Assembly: GCA_963920525.1 (NCBI GenBank)
Contig: OY986438.1
Location: 48,330,288 to 48,394,287, forward strand
Source: Dichetophora obliterata
Lineage: Eukaryota > Arthropoda > Insecta > Diptera > Sciomyzidae
Length of the DNA: 64,000 nt
Reading direction: 5' to 3'
Part shown: piece by piece, positions 10,500-20,765 of the stretch
Layout: every line of letters begins with the position of its first letter
How positions within the stretch are numbered: position 1 is the stretch's first letter
Program-made: the position numbers and the translations under genes
The notes under the pieces: generated by a model
Told to the model about the DNA's origin: nothing
The model's input: only the letters and a program-made list of their open reading frames with translations
Database searches by the model: none

Positions 10500-10714
10500 G
10501 TGCTACGAGCTGACTTCTCCAGACAAAATAGATGATCTGAAGCCGAAAAAACCAGCAGCAAAGTCAAAACCACCAGCAAAAGCCGCACCAAAGAAGGTAC
10601 AACTAGCACCACCCAAGCATCCCAAGGCAAAAAACCATCAAAACCATCTGACGAGGACATTGATTTTTGCACCATTTGTTTGGGGTTTTTACTTAAAAAA
10701 CTGGCCCCCAAAAA
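10500..10714 (+). pseudogene. Possible C-terminal exon of a transposase (weak)
   Basis: In the frame reading KTTSKSRTKEG then KPSKPSDEDIDFCTICLG, a lysine- and serine-rich linker is followed by an acidic segment and a C-x2-C motif, stopping near 10714. Pogo/Jerky-type proteins often end with such an acidic plus Cys tail. An overlapping frame beginning at 10495 (79 codons, KPxAK-rich) is open too and could instead be the real one. A possible splice donor, AAAAAGGTAAGC, lies upstream at 10221-10232. No catalytic domain is present nearby. Function is unassigned. Confidence 0.25.
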
Positions 10715-10739
10715 CTAATACAATGGTACAATAATACAA

Positions 10740-11408
10740 TGTTGATTTAAATATACAGAAATATGCATTGTTATCATATCTTCAAATTGAGTGAATTCCA
10801 GAACGATTTTTTGTTAATTGACGGTTTAACAGATACTTGTGGCGTTTTGACTTTTAGCGATTTTTTTTCACTTTTTTGTATCAATAACGTTTCATTTCTA
10901 TTTAAACCAAAATTTATTTAAAATTTCTGCATAATTTTTCAACAATAACGACTTATTATTATACCATAAACCGTTTTTTAAAAGCAAATTCAAGCAAGTA
11001 ACCTAATATTTTTTGTAGTAATGAAGTACCAACTCAAAAAGTGACATCTCTCTAGCTCAAAAGTATATTATCTTATTGTAACAAAATCGTCACAACTCAA
11101 AATGAAACACTTTTTAAAATAAGTTTTTGTAGTAATAATGTCGCAACTCAAACAGACACTTGCAAAAATATTGCTTAAAAACTCACTATTGACGCAAAAT
11201 GAAAAATGTATGATATTTTTGGTAGAAATATTCTTAACAATTTTCAGTTTACCTTTAGAACATTCGTGATGTCATTTCAAAATTTCATAAAGCTCTCCTG
11301 AAAAATACTAAATTTTGAGTTGTGACAGTCCTGCACGAAATGAGCGATGTGGCCGGCCTGTTCACTTGATATTTGGATAAAAAAACAATGATTGAACACT
11401 TCCACTTA
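10740..11408. other. AT-rich interior with repeated CAACTCAAA motifs
   Basis: Short GTCRCAACTCAAA-type motifs recur near 11030, 11088 and 11134, and an inverted TTTTGAGTTGTGAC is near 11313. They echo the GAGTTGTGA core of the boundary motif at 10035. No coding sequence was seen. Confidence 0.4.
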
Positions 11409-11906
11409 TAATCACGGTGTTACAAAAAATGAATTTTTGTCTGTCCTATGAACCAAATGCGCATATTCGCAAAGAGGGGAAAAAATAAAAATACACTTGT
11501 ATCGTCGATTTTCATGTACACGTCTGAATTTTTTTTTAAGTTTGAAGTATAAAGCTCGTAGTGTCCTGTGTGGAAGCCTTTGAACCGATTTTTAACCCTT
11601 TTTCAGTGATCTAATCGAGCTGATTTTTTGCAGGCAGACTCGTGGAAATGTCTGTAGCACGTCAAATTTTTTAAAAACAATTTTTATCAATTCTCAGATT
11701 TTCCCCAATTTTTATTATTATTGAAAAAAAAATATTTTTTCACTTTTCTTAGCATAACTTGAAGGGACTCCAAATTTTTAAACTACTAAAGCGTTAGGAA
11801 AAAAAAATGTTTTTTGACCCATCCTACTCGATAAAGTTGTAGTTAATCAATAGTAACCTTCTAACACTAAACAGTTTTTGACTTTTACAACACTTACAAC
11901 TGGTCT

Positions 11907-12047
11907 AGGGGCCCTCAAACGATACTACATGCCCATCCAACTTCCATCGGACATGTCCATCCGCCTTGATTTCTTGCACACGAACGATACTACATGTGTG
12001 ATGACTTGACAGGTCGGATGGACATGTAGTATCGTTTGAGGGCCCCT
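11907..12047. repeat. 141-bp palindromic insertion upstream of the transposase start
   Basis: The arms (11907-11938 and 12015-12047) are almost perfect inverted copies starting AGGGGCCCTCAAACGATACT. A third partial copy, ACGATACTACATG, lies in the loop near 11984. TCT flanks both sides (11904-11906 and 12048-12050), a possible 3-bp target duplication. It sits about 90 bp before the transposase ATG and may affect its promoter. Confidence 0.85.
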
Positions 12048-12135
12048 TCTGACAGATGAAATAAGGAATTGCAATATTGTTTTAAGTTCTGTTGTGCGAA
12101 AACGTATTTCTATATACATATTTCATCTGAAAAAA

Positions 12136-13903
12136 ATGCAGTGTCCGACGCGAAATAGCTTTTGTTACGTTTGTGGCTTATTCGCAACAAGTAAAAATTT
12201 CAAAAATATTACTAAAACAGAGGTGAATTCGTTTCAGAAAATATTTAAGACTGCTTATGTTCCTTACTTGTGGTATACTCCGCAAGTCGTGTGCGACTAT
12301 TGCTACAGAAATTTGTGCAAGTTTACTGATGGAACAATAAAGTACGCTGTACCAACAATTTGGCTACCACGCACGGAGCACTGCAATGAATTGTGCTACT
12401 TTTGCTCAAACAAAAGGGTACCAATACTTTCACCGCAACAAAATTCGCTACGCTAATGTAGAATCGGTAATTCCAGCAGTTCTATACTCACCAGAAGACC
12501 GTGTAGCGGCTTCAGTGGAGATTTTTGATAATGTTCCCGAAATAAGCGATGCAGAATCAACAGTTGTACCAAAACTGCTATCAACTTTTCTTCCATCGAA
12601 TGCGAGATGGGAGAGTCCACAAGTATCGGAATTTGTGGCAACACCCAGTGAAATTGGGACTGCAATGCCGCATTTTATAAAGCAAGCCGACTTCAATGAC
12701 CTCGTACGAGACGGAAATTTGTAGAGGAGAACAGCAGAACTCTTTGCATCACGCTTTAAGCAGTGGAATATAGTGGCGGCTGATTTTAAAATAACAGCCG
12801 CTCGTGATCGAGGTAGCACTATTCCATATGACCAATTTTTTAGATTGCACGAAGATCGGGAAAAAAACTTGGCTTATTGTTGTGACATTGATTCGCTGTT
12901 TGCAAAAATCGGTTACCCACATATTTCAGAGGAGTGGCGACTTTTCATCGATGCATCCGTCAACAGCCTTAAAGTCGTGCTGCTTCATATCGGCAACACA
13001 CATCCATCTGTCCCGATCGCATGTGCCACAAACCTCAAGGAAACATACGAAGGCATGGAATTAATATTACAGTTGATAAAGTACAAGGAGCATAATTGGA
13101 AAATATGCTGCGATCTGAAAGTGGTCGGTTTACTCATGGGTGTTAAGCGTGGATTTCCAACCCACCAGTGCTTTTTGTGTACATGGGAAGGTCGAAAAAG
13201 AGATGAGCATTACACTGAATTTAAGTGGAAGCCGCGAACATGCTACAAAGTAGGCGTAGAAAGTATAGAGAATCTACCATTGGTGCAGCCGTCTCAAATC
13301 ATTTTGCCTCCATTACACATTAATCTCGGTCTCGTATCAAATTTTGTTAAAAAACTGGATCGTGATGGCGAGGCCATTGCAACTTTGCGCAACATTTTCC
13401 CGAAATTGAGCGACGCAAAGATTCATGCAGGTATTTTTTTTAAGAAGTCATTCAGTAACTTTATGTTTTTCAATGATTTTTTTTTGATTTAAGGTGTTTT
13501 CAATGGTCCGCAGATAAAACAAATAATTGCAAGTTCTGAATTTTCATCAAAATTAAATGCTATCGAACAACGTGCATGGAAAGGTACAGTTGCCGTTATT
13601 GAGCAGTTTCTTGGCAACAAACGAGCTGCCAATTATAAAAATAATGTCGCATATGGCGAAATGGGCATTTTAATGTCGCTAAAGATCCATTTTCTTCACA
13701 ATCATTTAGATTTTTCCCCTGATAATTTAGGAGCTTGTAGCGATGAGCATGGCGAAAGGTTCCATCAGGACATTGCGGCTATTGAAAAGCGCTTTAAAGG
13801 AAAAGACATTACGCATATGCTTGGCGAATACTGTTGGTCTATTTGTCGCGATACTGAAGCAAATGCTTGCAAACGCAAAAATAAAAGGCCTACATTTCTT
13901 TAA
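12136..13903 (+). pseudogene. Unusual DDE-type transposase-like gene, one frameshift and one stop
   Basis: The N-terminus has zinc-ligand pairs: FCYVC, VCDYC and HCNELCYFC (12154-12408). A +1 shift near 12415 moves the frame to NKIRYANVESV, and a TAG at 12722-12724 interrupts DLVRDGNL-RRTAELFASRFKQW. The core follows: WRLFIDAS with a candidate catalytic Asp at 12950, ICCDLKVVGLL with Asp at 13112, then HQCFLCTW (zinc-like insertion) and LPPLHINLGL. A 63-bp intron (13431-13493) joins KIHAG to VFNGPQIKQI. The last block is GERFHQD, with a candidate Glu at 13754. The stop is at 13901-13903. These blocks match a multi-copy arthropod and cnidarian protein family that I know only as uncharacterised. 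The catalytic roles are inferred from the RNase H-like pattern. Confidence 0.75.
13431..13493 (+). other. 63-bp intron in the transposase-like gene
   Basis: The intron starts GTATTT and ends with a T-rich tract plus GATTTAAG. It contains stops, and its removal restores IHAG-VFNGPQ across the junction with the codon split after its first base. Confidence 0.8.
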
Positions 13904-14236
13904 AAACATTAAACTTTTTAATGTAACAATTCTTTATTTTTATAAAACAAAAGTAATAAAAAAATTGTTTTTTTAACGAACTGAAACCTTAAAAAAAACG
14001 ATAACCATTAAAAAAAATATATAATTCAAACTTAAAAAAAAAATTCTGACGTGTACATGAAAATCGCCGATGCACGTGTGTTTTATTTTTTATCCCCTTT
14101 CCGAAAAAGTAAATTTGGTTCATAGGACAGAATGTGTGTAACACGGTGTAATGATTTTTTAGCCTAAATGGCAGCATTATAACTTGTTTTCCTTCTTGAG
14201 GCTTTCTGAATAAATAAATCTTAACTTATTATAAAA

Positions 14237-15399
14237 CATAAGTGCGTGAAGATAAATTCGTCAATCAGACGCTAACTTAGCGAAGACTCAAACCAATATT
14301 TTTGATCCGCAAAAAGTTAAATTCGTACTTTTTGCTTAATAAGAATTTAATTTTGGGAGGAAATGAAATTCCTTCTTTTTGCAAAGTACGAATCAAACTT
14401 TTGGGAAGAAATTAAATTCGATCTTTTTGCAAAGTACGAATTTAACTTTTGGGAGGAAATTAAATTCGTACTATTTGCAAAGAACGACTTTAACTTTCGA
14501 TTCAAATTTAGCTATTGGCACAATTTTGAGTGCACAATTAAGACTTTTACCATAAACATTTTTTCAAAGTAGTGAAGATGAAAGAATGTTTATGGAAAAA
14601 GTCTTAATTGTGCCCTTATAAGCTATATATCGTTGAAAAGGTGCTTTAATTACCTTTCTAATAATATGCTTAACAAAAATATGTAACGCACAGATTTTGA
14701 GAATTTTTGCTTTGAAACTTAGTACCATTAGCGCCAATTTTGCTACATTTAAAAAATGTTTATGGCAGAAGTCTTAACTGTGCACTTATAGGCTACATAT
14801 CGTTGGAAAAGTGATTTAATTACCTGTAAAATGATATGCATAACAAAAGCATTGTCCAGACCGATTTTACAATGAACGCCATTTTCATTACTTTTTAAAA
14901 AATGTTTATGATAAAAGTCTTAATTGTGCACTTATAGGCCATATACCATTGGAAAGGTGCTTTAATTACTTGTAAAATGATATGCATAACAAAAACATTG
15001 TCCAGACAGATTTTGAGAAAATTTGCATGGAATCTTAATACCATGAACGCCATTATCACTACTTTTCAAAAAATGTTTATGAACGTTGGAAAGGTTGTTT
15101 AATTACCTATCTAATGGTGTGCATTACATATCGTTCATAGTTTTGATGAAAGGATTTGTTAATAAGAAGTTGACGCCATGACTTAAAATCATACCAAGAG
15201 TTAAATTCGTTCTTTGCAATCAATCAATCGAATCTAAAATTAAAATCGTACTTTGCATATATAACGAATTTTATTTCCTCCCAAAAGTTAACTTCGTACT
15301 TTGAAAAAAGTAGGAATTTAACTTTTTGCTGATCAAAAGTATTGGTATGACTCTTCGCTAAGTTAGAGTGATTGACGAATTTATCTTCTCGCTCTTATA
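14237..15399. mobile_element. Non-autonomous element with long inverted ends and subterminal repeats
   Basis: The ends (14237-14345 and about 15300-15399) are inverted copies sharing GAAGATAAATTCGTCAATCA, CTAACTTAGCGAAGA and CAAAAAGTTAAATTC. Inside each end a roughly 50-bp unit recurs with TTTGCAAAGTACGAATTTAA and TTTTGGGAGGAAAT. The middle is a tandem array (14585-15130). The target duplication is ambiguous because both flanks are A/T-only around TTATAAAA. It has no transposase frame. Confidence 0.8.
14527..15130. repeat. Tandem array with units of about 145-170 bp
   Basis: Units begin near 14588, 14752, 14898 and 15067 with AATGTTTATG followed by AAGTCTTAATTGTGC, CTTATAGGC and ATTACC(T)NTAAAATGATATGC. 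A reverse-oriented first unit start (14527-14560) forms a hairpin with the next one. The last unit is truncated. Confidence 0.85.
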
Positions 15400-15656
15400 A
15401 AATAATGGGTGTTTTATTTCATATTTCCCGAATTTTATTGGGATTTGCCAGATGGTTCGCAACCCATCCACTTTTTTTTTGAAAAGCCAAAAAACACGTC
15501 GTTACCAAATTGGCCGTAGAGAGTTAAATTTTAGAGTTAATCGATGTCTGAACATAAAAGTTGCGTTTTATGTTCACCTTTCCAACGGTATCTTGATTAT
15601 TCGATATATTTCTGTGAAAAGTTGGACTAAAAAAAACTCGTTTCACAACCCAGCCC

Positions 15657-16499
15657 TTCCCATACTTTTTATTAAAAAAAAATTAATAATTTATAGCAAT
15701 ATTTTTTACATGTGGCCCGGTCACTCCGACTCCAAACGCAGTCTGACAGTTTTTTGAGCGAAACTTTTTAATGCTCGTGCTGTTGTTTTGCTTGCAAGAA
15801 AATTTCTAAAACCGATAGATTTCTGCGACATGGTTTTCTAAGACTTTTGTTGCTTTTTGCTTATAAAATTGTAATTGCAAAAATATCTCAACGATATCGA
15901 GATCTGAGCTCGCTATCTCTCGATCGCCAGGCGGAATCATTGCTTATTAGGTAAATTGCCACGTAGGCAAATTGCATTTGTTTGTTTTTTAGCAAATAAG
16001 TATTAAGTTTTTTCCTTGTCTGATTGATAAGATTAATTTAAAACCAAGGCACACCAAGCCACAAGACATTGCACACTATATTTAACGTTAGATGGCGCGT
16101 TACGAATCTATTTGACTTGCACTATCAGACTTTCTATCAGAGAAAATTAACACACAAAACTTAAAATGGATACTGGTAAAAGTAAATGACTAATTTTAAG
16201 CCTAATAATGGTTTAGTGCTTAAACCATTAACCATTAATTAAAAAAACAAAATTTTTATCTGACTTCTCTGATAGAAATAGAAACAATTCTAATGCCAAA
16301 AAAAATCGTATGTTTTGTTGTTAGAGAAGTCATACAACAAATAAAATTGTGTTCATACTATCGGACTTTCATTACTTGCCAGATCTTACGATAAATTGTA
16401 TGCTTTCTCAGATAGTCTGAAGCACATTTTCGTCTTCTCGTATATTTTTGTATGAAGAAATATTTCAAAGTATTTTTAGGAAAATTTTAACAACAAAAA
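15657..16499. other. No gene seen; weak inverted repeat
   Basis: Sequence near 16118-16146 (ATCAGACTTTCTATCAGAGA) has a poor inverted partner near 16402-16426 (TCTCAGATAGTCTGAAG). This may be an old MITE of about 310 bp. Otherwise no coding or RNA signal. Confidence 0.3.
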
Positions 16500-16544
16500 C
16501 AAAAAAAAACAAAAAAAAACAAAAAAAAACAAAATAAAATAAAA

Positions 16545-16680
16545 AATATCTATTTTCTTCTGTCGGAGCTGGGTATCGAACCCAAGTCCCGGAATTCTTG
16601 CTTGCATTTTCTGAAAAAAAATTATTTCTGATACTAAAGTGCGACCTTTGCATCTTAAACTTGCAAATATTTCCGCATAC
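16545..16680 (-). repeat. tRNA-derived repeat head, minus strand
   Basis: On the minus strand a B-box-like GGTTCGATACC sits in GACTTGGGTTCGATACCCAG, about 60 bp after a weak A-box-like stretch. The adjacent CTGTCGGAGCTGGG is shared with the trimer at 38722-39100 (CTGTCTGAGCTGGG). It is too divergent for a functional tRNA. Confidence 0.5.
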
Positions 16681-17107
16681 AATATATATGCACCATATAC
16701 GCATAGATTAAAGTGATACTGAATGTAACATGTAATATAATAATAAATAATAAAAAATGTAATAAAATGTAGAGGAATGAATCTTAACTTGTGCTTTAAA
16801 TTTATTTTATGTTGTTATTTACAATAATACAAAAATTATTTAGTTTAATATTTCATATTATATAAAAAAAATTATCTTTAAAAAGGTTTTTGCTTCTCCC
16901 GTGTGTCCGACGATGTAGCTATGTTGTTTTTTTACATTAAGGAAGAAATTAAATAATTTAAGAAGTAAATTAAATATTTAATTTGCGTTAGTAATGTTCC
17001 ACGCAAAATTTGACCAAAATAGGATATGGTCATTCCGTACTTTTTATTTTTCCGGTACGTTTAAAATGGAATTGTTTTATTGTATTCGATTGTCCTTGTT
17101 GCTTTCA

Positions 17108-17185
17108 CGATCAGTAGCCTAGACGTAACGTGTTTGACTTTCAGACAAAGGTCTTGGGTTCAAATCACATAGTATCATTATCTTA
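17108..17185 (+). repeat. tRNA-derived repeat head, plus strand
   Basis: TAGCCTAGACGTAACGTG (A-box-like) is followed about 30 bp later by GGGTTCAAATCAC (B-box-like). Both blocks resemble the reverse strand of the 38722-39100 trimer (TAGCCTACTGGTAGAG and GGTTCAAACTCC). Confidence 0.45.
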
Positions 17186-17409
17186 TACGTTTACTTTTTA
17201 TATTTTTAATTTACAGTTTCAATGAATTTTAACAAAAAAGTCAATAACCTCTCGTTTTTTATGTTTTCATTTTATTTGTATATAAAAACATGTGAACTTA
17301 TGTTCTTTGTAATGTTTTTGCTTATTTTAATAAATCTTCTTGAGCAAAGAATTGAATGAAAAATGAAAGGGAACCAACTGAAAAAATTAAAACAAAATTT
17401 TATAAATTA

Positions 17410-18783
17410 CTAGCTGATATACCCGGTGTTAATCGAGAAGTTATATATCTTTACCCCAAATTTTTGTCATCGCAAAACATACTAAGGTTCTCAGATTCAT
17501 CAAAAACCTTAAATTTTAAGGTACATAATCTGCCAAGCAAGAATTTTCAAAGTTATATAATCGCAATTTGGCAATTGCCATACCTTTGTAGAAAGTAACA
17601 TTCTTGGTTTAGATGACTTTTATTAGAAAAATTTCGTTTCCTATAGGAACATGCAAATTGCTTAAAACTTCCAAGAAATTGATACCACAAAAACTTTCGT
17701 ACCTGAAACAAAATTTTTTAGTACTAATTTTATTTTTGGGTGAAATAGAAAAAAATCAATCAAAAATGAAAGTGCTGGCTTTGAAAGTGAATAACTCGGT
17801 CATGTTACAAAGGATTGCATTATTTTTTTTTTAAATTTTGATTAATTTTCCGTCCAATCGTGTTTCAATCTTTTTTAATTTTCGTTTCCCTGCCAATTTT
17901 TATAATTTTCCGAAAAAAATCTTACCGAATTTCTTTATTTCGCAAAAAACTTTGGTAAAAATATTTGTTGAATTAAGATTGTGAGCTTTAGATCAAGTGA
18001 GTTTTCAAGAAGGCAACAACAACAACAACAACAACAACTCTGTATAGAGTCAATCACTTAGCTGACTAGACAGTCTGTTTCGGAAATCGCTACATATTCC
18101 TCATCAGTAGTCTTTGAGTGATTAAGCTGTGATCAACTCACTGTTTTAAACTAGCATATGAATGGGCAGATCCTCTAATTCATTCTTATGAATTGTATGG
18201 CTGCTAATCATATGACACTTCAAAGCAGGAGGCCATTTTAGATCACCGCCATCAACTCTATCAAGGGTTGCCATCTGTTCTAGTTGCTTCTTCATTTATT
18301 TCAATGTTCATTGGTGTTCGATTGTTTGTCGAAATGCACCATAGAAATGAAACGAGTTTTTGCTTCGCCAGAAGCTAGTGTTCTAACTGAAAGGTGGCTA
18401 CTTTCACAACCAAATGTTCAATTCCACATGACTTTGACCGAAAAATCGATCAATTATTAGATTATTTAATTAATTTGACATTAATTAAACTTATTTGGCC
18501 GTGCTCTGCCAAAATATATTCAAAACCAAAAATGACTTTTTTTAATGTTCTTTCCTGATAAAGAATAATGACAATTTCTCAATTCGTTTCTGAATTATAC
18601 TAATAAATACCCCTTTTAACACTGCCACAGCAACGACAGCCCCCACCTACCGGGTCAAACTCTAAAACAAAACCATCTACAGACCTAGCCGCACACACAC
18701 AACAAATTTCATCAAAATCTTTCCAGCCGTTTAGGAGGAGTTCAGAGACAAAGCAATGTTCAGAAGAATTTTATATGTACAGA
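17410..18783 (-). mobile_element. Helitron (non-autonomous), minus strand
   Basis: Read on the minus strand it starts TCTGTACATATAAAATTC at 18783 and ends CCGGGTATATCAGCTAG at 17410. It is flanked by A and T, the A|T insertion signature of Helitrons (5' TC, 3' CTAG, no target duplication). A roughly 285-bp interior block (17968-18252) is shared with the Helitron at 26143-26997. It contains a (CAA)n tract near 18016-18038 and no Rep/helicase gene. Confidence 0.82.
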
Positions 18784-18991
18784 TCATCGATTTGCGCAGC
18801 TGTACTTTTGCTTGTGGTTCATGTGTGGATGATCCTGCATCGTCAACAGATAATCCAACATCGTCAACAGAAAATTAAAAATATGTAAAAATTGATAAAG
18901 AAAACTACACATCACGAATGTCACGAACTAATTATATTAGGTTCATGAAGACTGGGCGTCAGTTTTAAAAGCAAACGGTTTTTTAAAAGTT

Positions 18992-19215
18992 CAGCGACTA
19001 CGCTGGTTAGATCCTGTCCATCGTATGTATGTATGAAGAAACTCTAGCAAAAAAGGTGTTCGAAGCGAAAGCCGAGAGTCAACGACGAAAAGGTGACAAC
19101 ACCTCCGATTGATTGATCAGACCGAGAGGTCCTAATCACGCTTGGTGTAACCAATTGGAGAAGGCGTATGCGAAGCAGAAGAGAGCTAATAAGAGTCGGC
19201 CCGTAACCCGATTAT
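18992..19215 (+). pseudogene. RTE-type retrotransposon, C-terminal tail relic
   Basis: Three frames together give the tail of RTE-like reverse transcriptase polyproteins: KVQRLRWLDPVHRM, then ETLAKKVFEAKAESQRRKG, then LITLGVTNWRRRMRSRREL. Each block corresponds to conserved family segments (RLRWLGHV-RM; KKVF; LG--NWR--A). Frameshifts near 19040 and 19100 and stops show it is dead. The catalytic reverse transcriptase domain is absent. It belongs to the same broad type as the remnant at 56572-56899 but is clearly divergent from it. Confidence 0.65.
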
Positions 19216-20395
19216 GGTTTGTTATGCCTACATAATTAAGTTGGTAAGGTTTCATATATTTTTTTGACCCATAAAACCTTCAACACATTTTCACATAACT
19301 TTGCTCCCTTTTCTCTTATAAGAAATTTATTTTCGAAACTAATTTATTCAGGAAAAAAAAGTAGAATCAAAACTGTTTTTAGAAATATTGTGTAGTTAGT
19401 GTATCGTTTGTTCTCTGTTAGCAGTAAAAACGTTTAAATCATCTTGAAGTGAAGGTAGAAAGAAAATGAGTTCTATAAACAAAATCTTAAATCAGTTTAT
19501 TTAGAATGAGCGATATGAAATGGAACAATCCAGAGTTGGATTAAAAATAAGCTGAAGCTACCTACCAATTCGAAGGGCCAATTTTCCAGTTTTTAGTTCA
19601 AAAATAGCTTAACACGAGATAAGCTAAACATATTTTAAAGTTAGACTAAGATTAACTACACTATCAGGGCTGGCTTAAAAAGGTTGTTGTTAAGTGTTAT
19701 TTAATTTGGCAACATCTTAAAATGTCATGAATAAATTAATTTATTTTTTTATTTTTGTTTAAAGCTGTTTAAATAATTGTCGCGTTTTGAGTAATATGAA
19801 AAAAAAAAAAATTAGCAAAAAATAAAACAAAGAAAAAGCTGCGAATTTTTATTTACTTTATTTTCTTTTCAATGTGAAGGATTCATATTAAAGGTTCAAA
19901 TTAAATTATTGCTGAAATTAAGTGATGCATTCTGTTGGGGATACGGTCATAGGGTCATCAACAATCTCAGAAGTTCTGAGAATAAATTTGGCTGGTGCCG
20001 ACAAGCAATTTTCAGAGCGTTTCAAACTAATTTCATATCTTTATTTAAAGCCTCTTGGTACGTCGTTAGGCTTATAGACAGTACCAGCATCTCCCAACAA
20101 ATGTTGACCGGGTAACTTTCACGAAAAAAATTGATTTGCTGACCGCTTTCTTCCACGAAATAATTGTACCAGTAAGTGTATTTTTAAAACAACGAAGAGC
20201 TTGAACCATGTAGTAAATATTAATGCTGACGACCAAGTCCATTACATAAATCACTTCTCCGAAGTCTTTTATTTGTTATGAGTGTTCCAGTGGTCGAAAT
20301 TTGACTATTTCGCATACTTTCTCTGTTGTTTCGATACAAAATTAAAATAAAAACATATGCTTTTCATAAAAATTTGGCATCACTTTCACATTCCT
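19216..20395. other. No gene seen
   Basis: AT-rich. The block near 19640-19665 (GACTAAGATTAACTACACT) has an inverted, diverged counterpart near 21040-21065 (TTAATCTTAGTGTAAACGG). AATTGGA-like blocks near 19535 and 20770 recur, hinting at an old dispersed element that I cannot delimit. Confidence 0.35.
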
Positions 20396-20399
20396 AATG

Positions 20400-20765
20400 A
20401 ATTAGCCACCAGTTCTCTCGCTCATTAGAGGAAACGCGTAGCGTGTTCGATTCCTGCACAAGTCATGGTCCCACACTCAAAAACTTTTAGTTCTTACGAC
20501 ATAAGTTGGAATTTGTTGAGTGGTAAGAAAGTTTTTAGTTGAGATCGCTTAGTAACTTGATTTCACAGAGGTAAAGACATTACACTTGCCTTGTCTCAGT
20601 TTCAATAAGAGCTCAGATTCAATGTTTATACTGTTTTCTTCCACACATCATACACAAAAGTTGCATTTGATTACTTCCTTATTTCCTTCTTTTGTATCAC
20701 AACGGATCAAATAATCTGGTCTAAGTAGGCCAGTCTAAAGACCAGCTGCCACTTTAAACTAACTT
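20400..20765 (+). repeat. tRNA-derived SINE, copy 1
   Basis: This is homologous, in reverse orientation, to 42432-42745. The head has a B-box-like GTGTTCGATTCCTG (20438-20451). The body shares CGCTTAGTAACTTGATTT. The 3' part shares ATACACAAAAGTT, GTATCACAACGGA and GGTCTAAGTAGG followed by a CTGAAGACCAGCTGCC-like end. A Pol III-type head plus a conserved unrelated body in two copies fits a SINE of about 320-360 bp. The copies are perhaps 70-75% identical by eye. Confidence 0.72.

Larger units (their letters stand above)
11413..14148 (+). mobile_element. DNA transposon with TAAT target duplication and about 120-bp inverted ends
   Basis: The termini are CACGGTGTTAC on the left and CACCGTGTTAC on the right (reverse complement). 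Similarity runs about 120 bp inward through CTGTCCTATGAACCAAAT and ATTTTCATGTACACGTC. The 4-bp duplication TAAT is exact (11409-11412 and 14149-14152). The element is 2,736 bp and contains one gene (12136-13903) in the orientation given. A 4-bp duplication excludes Tc1/mariner (TA), hAT (8 bp), piggyBac (TTAA) and PIF (3 bp). Sola-type superfamilies have 4-bp duplications, but I cannot assign this element. Confidence 0.88.
10035..15656. mobile_element. Possible composite element bounded by inverted GGGCTGRGTTGTGA motifs
   Basis: GGGCTGAGTTGTGAACCA stands at 10035-10052 and a copy GGCTGGGTTGTGAACCA at about 10344. Inverted counterparts lie at about 15449-15468 (GGTTCGCAACCCATCC) and 15641-15656 (CACAACCCAGCCC). 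Two motifs at each end in opposite orientation look like outer and inner repeats of a DNA transposon whose middle was filled by two later elements. No clean target duplication is visible, so the outer limits are tentative. Confidence 0.35.

Noticed and set aside
16545..17185. Functional tRNA genes
   Set aside because: Only box-like blocks are present, cloverleaf stems do not form, and the blocks recur in SINE-like repeats.
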